Positions 24,579 through 35,586 of a stretch of DNA of 64,000 nt are shown one piece after another. Positions within the stretch are counted from its first letter, which is position 1. Each line of letters begins with the position of its first letter. The DNA is from Diadema setosum (Eukaryota > Echinodermata > Echinoidea > Diadematoida > Diadematidae), in assembly GCF_964275005.1 (NCBI RefSeq), contig NC_092696.1, positions 25,054,972 to 25,118,971 of the forward strand, written 5' to 3'. A model generated the notes under the pieces. It was not told the origin of the DNA. It searched no databases and was given only the letters and a program-made list of their open reading frames with translations. Position numbers and translations under genes: made by a program.

Positions 24579-25572
24579 CACTCAGCAAAAAAAAAAAGAA
24601 AGAAAGTAAACACTTTTTCAAGTTTGTATTTCTTATATACTATTTTGCTAAAAGTTAATATATTATATACAATATTGAAGGTAATATAATTGGCTATAAT
24701 TTGGTTAATACAAGGGGAAACTTTACGCATGAGTGAACACATTCATTTTGCCCTCCAAGGCACAAAAGTAAAAATTGCAAAATTTGACATGTAGTCTTTC
24801 ATTTTTGGCAATGCCCTTCAAGATAACAATGACAACAAAAATCAGTTTAACACAATGAGAGACATGAATTAAATAGCAAAAACAATATTGTTTTTGTTCT
24901 ATTTATCTCTTAATAACTTCAAACATAAAGAAAGTGGGAAACTAAAGGGGGAAAGTAAGAAGTTTCTGTCAGCTCAAATTCCAAACGACATAGAGAGTAA
25001 TGGCATAAAGATGATTAAATAAACATAATTTCTTTATTGCACTTTTTTATTTAGTAATCTAAGGATTCATGAGATAAATTTAAGAACCAAATATTATTTA
25101 CAATTTTCCTAATTTGAAAACAAATTGAAATTTCTACTATTTTTTAATATTGCTTCTTCTCTTATTTCATTTGAATTTGGATTTGATCCAAGATTTTTCA
25201 TTTTCCTCCCTTATTTTTTGCCTTTATTGATATTTTGGGCTCCAGAGATATTATAGAGATAAAAGGTTTATTTTTGCAACTTGATTCATGTGTCTAACTG
25301 TGTTCAATTTGTCTTTTGGTCTAATTGTTGTATGGAAGAGTACTTACGCATGAATGACAACTTGTTCATTTTTGCAATTTTTTGCTTTTGTGCCTTGGAA
25401 GAGAAAAATAAAGATGTTCACTCATGGGCTAAAGTTTCTCTTTTTATTGACCTACTAGGCTGATAGCCAATTAAATTACCTTCAATATGGTATATAATAT
25501 ATCAACCTTTAGCCAAATATTATGAGATGATATAAACTTGAAAAAGTGTTTACTTTCTTTTTTTGCTGAGTG
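24579..25572. mobile_element. Non-autonomous element with long inverted repeats, TA-flanked
   Basis: Ends are TA-CACTCAGCAAAAAA and TTTTTTGCTGAGTG-TA. The arms stay complementary for about 200 bp or more, including AAGTAAACACTTTTTCAAG and, further in, CCAAGGCACAAAAG. The TA target site fits the Tc1/mariner superfamily. The AT-rich centre encodes nothing recognisable. Confidence 0.8.
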
Positions 25573-26913
25573 TATATGGAGAGCTTACAAACTGAATGAA
25601 TTATATTATGTGTAAACGAGAGAGACAGAAAGAACAGATGAGCACTCCCACACTTCACAAAATGATCATCTTCATTCATGAATATACAACTTATCAGTTC
25701 TTATCTATACGCTGACGTTCCTTCTCTATCAAAGAAAGAAAAATAAAATGATTACGCTATTCACTGATGCGAAAAGTCAATGTTATCTAACGCGGCGTTC
25801 TAGACATAAAACGCCGCAATACCCCATGTCGTGACAACACCGACGACGATGCTACCGTTATGTACCTCGATGTGGAATGGAATGTTGTGTTAAATGTGGT
25901 AAAAATCATGCAATAATGCAGTTAAACGTAGTAGGCCTATGTTCCTTGATGGGTATACAGTGAGTGCACACACACGTGGAAGTGAAGGTGACGTGATAGT
26001 ATTAAGTGGACGAATTTGTAAAAAGATGCTATGATGTTGGTATTAATATACTAAAGTACAAAATAGCCATTTCCTTGCCGAAATGAAGGAGGAGGAGGAG
26101 AAAAAGAAGAAGAAAGTGGAAAAAGAAACAGAAGAAAAACCCATATTATCTCAAAGAGAAAAACATCGACCGTGCAACCAATCTGTACCGCTAATCAAAG
26201 TGTACGAAAACACATTGTACCCATCATTAACTGAAAATGAATGACTTGCATGAAATGTAATAATATCGAATATTTCAACATTATATTCAGAGAGGTTGAA
26301 AAGGGTATTGTTTTGTACCCTATTAAAACTTCAGTCTTCATAGCCTGTTGCTCAGACATGATCCAAGTTCCCGCGCAGAGATCGTTGGATATATGTTTTG
26401 ATGTGAAGTAGCTTGAAACGCCGTCTCTTGTTTAAATTTTGAGAAAAAGATCATGTAGGCCTAACAACTTATACCAGTTTAACAACTATCTATGTACCCG
26501 TTCTCCCCTAAACAAATCATAACGTATATAGCGTGATCGAGAACGGGTTAATCTTAGTCTCAGGCACTACTATGTCCACGATGTGATGGTATAGCTTTGT
26601 GTTTGTTTTAGATACGACAAACGCTGTTATAAATACAACATAATAGCCATTTAGTTATCTCTAAATGGGTACCATTTTTAGTTCTTCTATTACTATTACT
26701 TATCGAAACATGGCTTCTCCCTGGAAATGATGATTGTTTTATCTGAGGTTCCGGTTTCCAGCCGAGCAAGAATTGAAGTCAGATCATATCTCAGATTCTC
26801 ATGAACATGTATAGAATTGACTTCTAAAATTGTGTTTTGACAAATGATGTGCTCTTTTTACCTTTCACTATTCTCTCGTCTGTCTCCCGAAAAAGAAAAA
26901 GAAAAACATGCAC

Positions 26914-26967
<54 letters not shown>

Positions 26968-27131
26968 TAATACGTTATCGTATAGATAATGCTATATTCT
27001 TGGCGATCGTTCTGTAGGCCTATGTAATTTGAAATGTAACGCGTGTGATTATATTACAGATGTATGACGATTTTTTTTTTTAAATAGTCATATCAATGTG
27101 TAATGCCATATTTGTATTAGGTCCTGCAATG
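25573..27131. other. Intergenic DNA, no gene seen
   Basis: AT-rich, with short open frames only. It holds three copies of the octamer TAGGCCTA and the (TA)n tract at 26916-26964. A Lys/Glu-rich open frame at 26083 is low-complexity. Confidence 0.5.
26916..26964. repeat. (TA)n microsatellite
   Basis: About 24 uninterrupted TA units. Confidence 0.97.
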
Positions 27132-27511
27132 TTAAAGGGATGGTACAGTATTGGTGGAGCTGAGGATTTGGCTTTTAACTTTCTGCGAGATACCAAGAAA
27201 CCACTTATGAAATGGTACAGAGCATGCCATTCTATGAGGAATTAAAAGTTTGATGAAAATCAGTTTGGAATTGCCGAGACATGCAAAAACAAAGTAAAAC
27301 AAAGCGATCGTACAGAATGTGGGTCCCACATTTCATTAGTATTGCTCTGTTTTGGGTATCTCAGCCATATAACCAATTTTCATCAAATAAATGTTGAATT
27401 CCTCTTGGAATTACATGCTCTTTCATATTTCATAAGAGGTTTCTCATTATCTGACCCAAAAATGTTATAAACCTGAAGTTAGGTCTCAACCAAAACTATA
27501 CGAGCCCTTTT
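27132..27511. mobile_element. MITE family C, copy 2
   Basis: Starts TTAA-AGGGATGGTACAGT and ends CTATACGAGCCCTTT. It has the same long inverted-arm structure as 21114-21501, with ATCAAATAAATG and ATCTCAGCCAT. The 3' TTAA is lost. Confidence 0.75.
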
Positions 27512-28682
27512 GAATGGAAATGCGAATCCGATGGGATTTCCGACATGTTTGTTAAAGAGGGCATCATTTTATATCATCTGTCAAAATACACCTTCTCCCC
27601 TCTGCATAAATAATTCCTCCTTTTTAATCTAATAAGCTTTGTCCGCCTTGGACTAATAGACCGTTCCAAGTTCATCACGTCACTGTCAGCAACAGGAATA
27701 GCTTGGTGGTATAATGTCGATGACAAGCTGGAATCCCCCTGTTTTCATTTTCCGACTTGTTTGTAAAACTGTAGATCAGCAGTATGTCATTTGATAAAGT
27801 CTGTCACAACACATCTTCTACCCTCTGATGAATAATTTCTTTCAGCTCTCATCCTGTTCATCATTATACAAACATGTTACTACAATTATCACCTTTATTT
27901 TGTAGTTTGCCCTTCATGGAGGAAAGATAGACACAATATGCAATGCAAATAAGATACATCTGCTATGATAAAGACAGTCTATAATGGAGAGGGGCATCCA
28001 CTATTATAGATTTCTTCGTGCACAATCAGAATACAAATCTATATAATATGCGTATTGTTTATAACACATTCAACCTTTGATAAAGCGTTTTGTTTTAAAC
28101 ATTGATGAATGAAAAATTCCAAGTGCAAGGCCAATTTCTCAAGATGCATACTTGTCTTTTTTCGATTCAGCATGTCTACTTTCTTTCCTTCTTTAATGCT
28201 TATAATCTTACATTTTTGCACAATTTTGCTTAATTCATTTATCATCGGAAGTATACACAAATAAGTTATCAACATCATACAGTAACATGGAGACTATATA
28301 CGTCTTCAACAATTATAGAAAGTTGTGAATCATTTAACATGTTTAAGAGAGTGAGTAAGCTTTACTGTAACAGCAAAACATTCATCATATCAACTAATGA
28401 AACAAAGATATAAAAGCCAAGGACATAACATGTCTGGCCGTCAATTCAAATTTCTCCAGAGAAAAAAAAAGTACGACATTTATTTTGATTCCCAATTGAT
28501 CTATGTGAAAGTCAGTTTCAATATCATTATCAAGTCGTTAAGTATTTCAGAATCAGATGTGATTTTATTAAACGCATTGTATTTAAGAACAATTGAAGAT
28601 GTCGTAATTTTAAGACGTCACAATCATCAAAAGCAATCTTTTCAAAACATCACAGCTATCAGTAAGACAAATATAAATTATT

Positions 28683-28949
28683 GTGACTAATCTTTATGTA
28701 GTCGGTGAACACGAAATACACCACATTGATCCCATATACCGTTATCGATTCCAGTGTGTTATAGTATCTGTCTGTCCTTCAGGTAACTTATTAATGACTA
28801 AAACGGGGCGCGACCTCGGTATATTGCTTGGAAGTGATGATAAAAATAATATATTGACTAACAGTATCATCCATCTCGGAGGTATGGAAACAGATCCACA
28901 AAGCAACTACATAGTATACGCATTATACAGCTGTATCAGATGGTGTTGA
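28683..28949 (+). pseudogene. Unassigned coding-like fragment (possible beta-propeller piece)
   Basis: An 88-codon open frame reads NLYVVGEHEIHHIDPIYRYR, VSVCPSGNLLMTKTGRD and HLGGMETDPQSN. The VxPSGxLLM...D rhythm recalls NHL/beta-propeller blades of TRIM-type proteins. The match is weak, and no flanking exon or start context was found. Confidence 0.2.
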
Positions 28950-29272
28950 TGTCACCCTCTCCATTCATTTAACAGTAATGATATGTCGAGGAGTTTCACA
29001 AACTGCCTCCCCTGCTTACTGCGGGATTCCACACAGATTTATGTGGCTGTCAAAATTTGAGCTCCCTCCGCTGTAGAGTTCATAGCAATATTGAACTGTA
29101 ATGTATATTTAGGATATTTTGGGGATAACTTCCTGTTCATTAACAACTCAACTTAAATTCCCTTGTTTATGTAAACTCACCTCAGAATATAACACCAAGA
29201 TTATTTACTATTAATTTCCTGTCGTTAATTACCCTTGTTTGATGTTTACATCAAGGAGTCATTCAATCACCT

Positions 29273-29795
29273 TTGTAACAACCCTTCTTTGTCCCTGGTT
29301 TAATTACCCAAAGATTATATACACACACCGTGTGAACCACCAGACACTTTGTCTGCCCCTTATCTTATAATACTTCCTCCTCCACAAAAGAATCCCCCTC
29401 TTTTAATTGGTCAAACATCACCCCTTAGGACAACCCCTTTGGTCACTCTTTTTAGTTATCCCTTTTTGATTGGTTGTCTTACCAAAATTCTCACCCATCA
29501 CCCATTGAACATTTCCAAGTTTGGTGTTCTTTCCAAGCCCCCAAGGGAGATCATGATTTCGACATCAGAGAGTCAACCTCTACTTGATATTGCTCTCTCT
29601 CCTGCATCTTGATACTTCTATATTTTACTCTGATGTACATACTCGTCATTTAACTTGTCATTGAACTTCATCGTGATATTTCTCTGAACGATTGTGAATA
29701 AACACTTTGCATCGATGAAATGTATCAAAACTGTACCTGAGCTCCTTCATTTCTGCTTCATAATAACATTCCAAATGTAACACCACCCGTTACAT
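29273..29795. mobile_element. Possible solo LTR
   Basis: About 520 bp bounded by TGTAACA at the left and GTTACA at the right. It has an AATAAA hexamer near 29698 and a short downstream tail, the usual U3-R-U5 layout. No internal region or matching second LTR is in the window, and no target-site duplication is clear. If real, it is a fossil of an LTR element. Confidence 0.25.
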
Positions 29796-29862
29796 TACAA
29801 TATGTCTGCAACATCATGTTAATTGTTATGGGGCAAATAGTAATTAGTCTGGTGAACACCAA

Positions 29863-30075
29863 ACCCGAACACCCAAACACCCAACACCCAATCCTAACAC
29901 CCAATCCTAACACCCAACACCCAACACCCAACATCCAACACCCAACACCCAACACCCTAACCCTAACCCTAACCCTAACCCTAACCCTAACCCTAACCCT
30001 AACTCTTACTCACCCGACCCCAACCCGGGTTGCCCCCAACACCCAAACCCCCAACCCAAACCCCAAACCCCAACC
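29863..30075 (+). repeat. Interstitial telomeric repeat with variant heptamers
   Basis: Eight perfect CCCTAA units at 29955-30002 sit inside a longer degenerate tract of CCCAACA and CCTAACA units (29863-29954) and CCCCAAACC units (30020-30075). This is the C-rich strand of the animal telomere repeat TTAGGG, here internal. Confidence 0.92.
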
Positions 30076-30164
30076 CCAAATCCCCTATTGTACCGGTACG
30101 CTGAGACATGCAATTGCTGATTCTTAATGCTCTCGGATTTAACGTGGTTCACTGCATCAGGCCA

Positions 30165-30760
30165 GCGATGTTCCATTAAAGAACACTGATAATGTCGCTA
30201 TGGTGGCTCTATGCCTCCGCCATAATCCATGGTTCTCCTAAAGATAGGTCTGTAGTACCGGTACAATTGTCTTTACAATGTGGGATGACACTTTCACATA
30301 ATTGGCACAATATCTAAAAGACAGGTTTGTCACAAATGTGTTGAATATTCACTTTCCTTGAACTTATAGGTTTGCTATATTGTGAATGCAGGTACATGTA
30401 TTTGGGGATTTGAGGATTTTTACTTGACTTTTTGACCCTTTTATAAGTTTATGCATTGAGTAATTTTCAAGGTAGGCCTATGGATAAAAAGTGTAATTTC
30501 AGTATCAAATAGTAAATTATTTGCATTTTAGCCTGGCCTTTGACCCTATGACCCTTAAATTCCCAAGAGAATCACTGTCAGTTAGAAAATGCAGTAATAC
30601 TTCCCATGTACTAAGTTTCATGATGATACTTTGAGTCGCTTTTGAGATATATGGAGGAAGAAGTGAAATTCAGCTCTTCCATTTGAGCTGTGACCTTTTG
30701 GCAAGAAGCTTTGCAGAGAATTTTTATTGGGTATATACGTACATCAAGTTTGAAGACCAA
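30165..30760 (-). mobile_element. Repeat family H1, copy 2 (Helitron-like, partial)
   Basis: On the minus strand it matches the 3' part of 59010-59964: shared GGAGAACCAT, ATTATGGCGGAGGCAT, TGCATTGAGTAATTT and GACCTTT-type runs. The terminal CTAG is mutated here. Confidence 0.65.
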
Positions 30761-30940
30761 TATTGGCCCTAACGAGTGCAATATTCCCTGGTATTCCATG
30801 ATGCCATCCAATATGATTATTGTATCATCTACAATCAAGTAGATCAAGCATCAAATGCGCACAAAAATACCGGGCTTCTACTCGTCTTTGAACTGATCGA
30901 AGTTAACTCGACAGTCACATCCCAGCACTGCAAAGGGGAA

Positions 30941-31532
30941 CCCAGCAAACACATAACGTTTTCAGAATGTTTCCTAAATGTTTTTTTTTTTTTTTTTTTT
31001 TTTTTTGAGGTTCCGTACAACGTCTTCGTACATACAACGTCAAAGTTGGGACTTAGCATTTACCGCAAAGCACAGGTTTTTGGAAAACATTTTTAGAATG
31101 TTAATGGACGTTACAAAACGTTTGTTATCAGGTCTGCGTCTTCGTCCTTTATAAAAGTCCACAAAAGGTTTTGATTATAGGTCTGCTACTTCGTCTTTGT
31201 CTTTAATGAACGTTTACAAAATGTATTCATTTGGTCCGCTATGTGTTCGTCATTGGTTTCTTTGTCATGAAATAGGCCTATTCATGCCTATTTATGAATA
31301 TATTCGAATAAGATAAGATTTGAAAACTAGTGGAAATAGCAGGTCCTTAAAAATTCTGAAAGGTTTTTTATTGTTTTTTTTAACTTAAAAAAAAAATGTT
31401 TTTATAACGTCCATTTGAAACTTTTTAAATACGTTGAAAACCTTCCACAAAAAGACGTTCTGAAAATGTTTTGATAAAACCGAACTTGGAACGTTTTAAG
31501 AACGTTCAGGAAACGTTCAAATGTTAGCTGGG
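30941..31532. mobile_element. MITE rich in AACGTT motifs
   Basis: Ends CCCAGCAAACA and TGTTAGCTGGG are inverted. The interior repeats AACGTT/ACGTTT-like units in both orientations (AACGTTTTCAGAATG, TTGGAACGTTTTAAGAACGT). It contains a run of about 24 T. Confidence 0.7.
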
Positions 31533-31784
31533 AAGCTAACTGTTTACACGTAATTGTTGTCAGAAACTGACAATTTGTCAGGGCTGACAAGTTTCATGAA
31601 ACGGTGCCCAGTGCTCATGACAGAGTTGATAAATGGAACAATTCAAGAAACAGGTGATCCAAATGTATGCAATGAAAGGCCGTAGGTTTGAAGTTGTAAA
31701 TGGATGGGTATAGGCCTACATAGCTTCGTTTGTTGTTCACTTGTTTTTGTTGTTGTTTTTTTTTTTTTTTTTTTTTACATACCG

Positions 31785-31942
31785 GTATATATATCTCAGC
31801 CATTTCAAAACTGATTTTCATAAAATAAACTTTTAATTCCTCTTATAATTGTATCCTCTTTAGTATTTATGTAAGTGGTTTCTAATTGTCCCATAAAAAT
31901 TTAAAATCTGAATCCCCATCTCAACCAAAACTACACCATCCC
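31785..31942. mobile_element. MITE family C, half copy
   Basis: Only the right arm (ATCTCAGCCATTTCAAAACT to CAACCAAAACTACACCATCC) is present. It directly abuts the next family C copy. Confidence 0.6.
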
Positions 31943-31954
31943 AGGGATACAAGG

Positions 31955-33535
31955 TAGGCCTATAGTTCTGGTCGAGATATAGGGATTCAGGTTTGAACTT
32001 TTTGTGAGATAATTAGAAACAATGTTTCTGAAACATATTAAAGAGCATACCATTCTAAGAGGATCCAATATCTATTTGATGAAATGGCTGAGGTATGCAA
32101 AACAAAATGGTCCTAATAAAAGGTGGGTTCCACCTTTTATCAGGACCTCTTTGTTTCACTTTGTTTTTGGATAACATTATCTCAGCCATTTCCAAACCAA
32201 TGTAAATCAAATAAACTTTAAGTTCCTCATAGAATTGTATGCATTAGGCCATAAAGTGCATGATTGCCCATTTGATATTACATATATGAGTGGTTTCTAA
32301 TCATCTCACAAAAAGTTAGACCTTGAATCCAGTGGCGTATCTAGGAAAACGGCACCCGGGGCAAGCGCGAAAATTGCGCCCCTAATCTCTGAAAAAGTGT
32401 TCAACCCCAACCCCATCCCGGTAGGGACTTTAAACAAAGTCCACATGATATGCTTTTTCAAGCACTTAAAAGGGGTCTTTTTGAGGGTGATTTATGTAAT
32501 GAATTTTGATAAATTTTGGCGAGCGAGCGCAGCGAGAGAGCCAAAAATTTTTGTATTTCAGCTTACAAAACATAGAATTCTTGTCATTTTTTTTTTACTT
32601 ATCAAATCTTACAATATTTACTATTCTAATCAAGATATAGTGACGGATTTATAGATAACGATTTATACCAACAAACTGAGGACTTTAAAAAATACTCTAT
32701 ATTAGTGCTCGCGAGTGAGCCGAAATTTGTATATTTCCGCGTCATCGTCACATTTTGTTCTTATCTCTTTTTTTTTTAGATAAATTTTGGCGAGTGAGCG
32801 CAGCGAGCGAGCCGATTTTTTTTTTTTTTTTTGTATTTCAGCTTACAAAACCTGGAATTCTTGTCATTTTTTGCTTGTTAAATCTTACAATTCTAATCAA
32901 GATACAGTGACGACCTTATAGATAACGATTTATACCAACAAACTGAGTACTTGTATTTTTGTATCATTACGTTTTGTTCTTATCTTTTTTGATTTCCCCC
33001 CCCCCGTATGTTCGAAACCGTTGGCGTCCTCTTTTGATCCAATCGGCGATCGCTTCAGAACGAATGAAATTGCAGTCGCTGCTCCGTGTAACATTTTTCC
33101 TGCTAAATATAAAATGACATGTGTGAACACAATGTGAGAGACATTGTCATTTTGTCCGCGTCATCATCACGTTTTGTTTTTACTTTCTTTTTTATATAAA
33201 TTTTGCTCATGTTTTGTTTTTATCTTGTTTGATTTGGTTTTCTGCATGCCCCCCCCCCCCACCATTCTCCCTCCTCTCTCTCCCCCCCCCCCCTTTTCCG
33301 GGCGGCGATTTTTTTTTTTTTTTTTCCTCATCTTCTTCTTTTCATTTTTCTTTTCTTCTTCTTCTTCTTAGTTTTTTTTTTCTTTTTTTTCTTCTTCCTC
33401 TTTTTTTTTTTTTTTCGTTTTTTGCGCCCCAAGGAGTGGCGCCCGGGGCACGTGCCCCCCTTGCCCCCCCCCCCCCCCCCCCCAGATACGCCACTGCTTG
33501 AATTTCCACCTAAAACCCAAACTACCATCTCTAAA
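31955..33535. mobile_element. MITE family C, copy split by an hAT-like insertion
   Basis: Left part TTCTGGTCGAGATATAGGGA to CCTTGAATC (32329). The right arm's tail resumes after 33496 as CTTGAATTTCCACCTAAAAC and CAAACTACCATC. The interruption is exactly the element at 32330-33496. Confidence 0.7.
32330..33496. mobile_element. Non-autonomous hAT-like element
   Basis: Ends CAGTGGCGTATCTAGG and CCAGATACGCCACTG are inverted. They are flanked by an 8-bp near-duplication, CTTGAATC / CTTGAATT. CAG...CTG ends and 8-bp duplications are hAT hallmarks. Inside are a roughly 275-bp tandem duplication (32510 and 32785) with GCGAGCGAGCGCAGCGAG, and long C and T tracts. No transposase is present. Confidence 0.8.
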
Positions 33536-35228
33536 TCCTGCGATGTCAGGCAATCGCCTGCGATGGATGAAAAATCGCAGATCTCGTGACACTGCGCCAT
33601 ACTACGATCATGGCAATCGGCTGCGATGCGATGCAATGCGATGCAATGCGATATCATATCGCAAGAAATCGCACTGTGTGAGGCGATCGCTGCTTGGCTT
33701 GCATGCATCAAAGATCGTAGAGCGTTGCCTATCCAATCAATGCATTTTCTGCAATGCTACTTTTCCACTCAGTGCCTTTTTGCAGTAGGGGCTACGTATT
33801 CAGTCAAGCTGCATTATGGCTCGGCAGGAACTTTCTGGAGAAATAACAAGGGTTCGTATTCGTTCTGCATACGAGGTATCATGGATTAAGAAAAGAGACG
33901 AATTTGTGAGGAAACACAAAATGTGTGTGAATTATAACCAGAAGTTCGCGGTGCGCTTGATTTCACTGGACACCGACATAGGCCCTACTGTGAATCCATG
34001 TGCACACACAACGTGTGCGATGGTGGTGATGTTGCAGCTACCTGCAGCTGGGTATGTCCCAGTCGAGTCCAGCCTCCGCCGCCCGCCGCAGCGGCGCGGC
34101 GCATCGTTTGCACCTCGCGCACGCAAAATCCGAACATCAGATATTATGATTATTTTGTCCGATCATTCAATAGAGTGTTAATAGTCCGACCTGTCGAGAA
34201 ATTCACTGCATGCGTACGTGTGCAAATAATAGTGGGAACTCAAACTGGCATCAGCAAACAGGAAATGTTTCCCCTGTGATGACCACGCCCACGCGCGTAA
34301 ACGCATTTATTGCTGGCAATGGCAACTAGCAGTAGCAGAAACCTCACATTCTCTTCTTCAAAAAGCTTCTTCTGATTAAGTCTGCCTTCTCCAATACAAT
34401 AGGCTGAAGATTCTTGCAGACTGCTATTTACATTATATACAAATATTATTATATACAAAAACCTAACAAATTCGAAGAAAATAACTAGCCACTTCTGTGA
34501 TTATATGTTATGTTAGTCGGTTTACACGGAATGATCCCCACACAGATGGCGCTGAAACAATTTCTGACGATAGGAAATTCCAGCTCCTTACAGTTCTTGG
34601 AAAGAACGAATGGCGATCGAATGCAATTCAGTTCTCGAGTATATATATGGTACCTGATAGGAATTTGGTTGCGTGGCTCTTGTCAACTGAGTAACCTGTT
34701 TGAGCTGAAAGATGAGTAAGATTATTGTGTATTTTTGTACATCATAATTAGCCTGTCATTTTCTCTGCACTGTTCCAGAGTGGTCCAATCAAGTTCTTGC
34801 AGCATTTTGGTGACACTTGAGGTGTTATGGTACAGCAATTCAAAGTGAATCTCACACTCACAGCTCTTCTTGAGACCATTTCCACTTTGAGGATCAGGTT
34901 CTTGAAAGATAGGTCCCAAACTCTGGAAGCATAACGTTTTGTAAGCTGTGGCTTTAACATCAGAAGATTTTATGTGAAGATTGCGTCTTAGAAATGCAGG
35001 ACATTTGCTTTATTAACAGTATTATGTATGTGTTGTGGACTGTTGGGTCCACTTCAAATCAGAATTAAGTGATGGTCACACCCAAGTACTTCACGGATTC
35101 AACAGACTCAAGAGGGGCGTTATTTAGATAATACACATGTTTCACCTTTCTTCTTTTACAATACAATGCACACTTCCTTTTTCCAGTAAAGACATTAAAA
35201 AAAAAATGTCTCCTGTCCCTGATATGAT
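33505..35228. other. Intergenic DNA, no firm gene
   Basis: It contains a palindromic GCGATCG/CGATCGC-rich patch (33540-33710) and the stem-loop repeat copy at 34360. An 87-121-codon overlapping frame (from 33816) starts MARQELSGEITRV. None matches a family I know. Confidence 0.4.
34360..34425 (+). repeat. Short stem-loop repeat, copy 2
   Basis: CTTCTTCTGATTAAGTCTGC to CTGAAGATTCTTGCAGACTG. The outer stem AGTCTGC/GCAGACT is intact and the inner loop sequence has changed. Confidence 0.65.
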
Positions 35229-35442
35229 ATTGTAAAAGTGGATATTTTCGCGCGACTAATTTTTCGCGCTAGGCCGGGTCAGAAGAGTTTCGCGTGTTTT
35301 TAATTCCGCGGAATCAAGACATCACGCACAGGAACGTATGGCAAGCAAAACTATTCGCGTGTTTTTATTTTCGCGCTAGTTTCTGGTTGTGCGAAATGCG
35401 CGAAAATTTCAACACCGCGAAAATTTCCACTTTTACAGTATA
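35229..35442. mobile_element. MITE with TTTTCGCG arms
   Basis: TGTAAAAGTGGATATTTTCG at the left and CGAAAATTTCCACTTTTACA at the right are inverted. TTCGCGTG and CGCGCTAG repeats fill the interior. It is about 214 bp and flanked by TA. Confidence 0.75.
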
Positions 35443-35586
35443 CAGCACTGTTTACCCTCTAGCAGTATAATGACACACAAGTTTCTGTAGACTCCACACA
35501 GTATGTGTAACTCGAGTCTATCTATAGTAGAATCTATCTGATTATTCAAGTACCTGGTAGGGGTTCTATCGAGGCTCTGGAGTGGC

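Noticed and set aside
26083-26244. Lys/Glu-rich open frame starting MKEEEEKKKKK
   Set aside because: Low-complexity GA-rich DNA with no splice or family support.
29863-30127. Thr/Leu/Pro-rich reading through the telomere-like tract
   Set aside because: Artefact of CCCTAA and CCCAACA repeats.
33144-33711. Overlapping Phe/Ser/Pro- and Lys/Gly-rich open frames on both strands
   Set aside because: They are translations of C and T homopolymer tracts in the hAT-like element.
33816-34181. Possible small gene starting MARQELSGEITRV
   Set aside because: No family resemblance, no splice model, and adjacent to palindromic repeat DNA; left as unexplained intergenic sequence.
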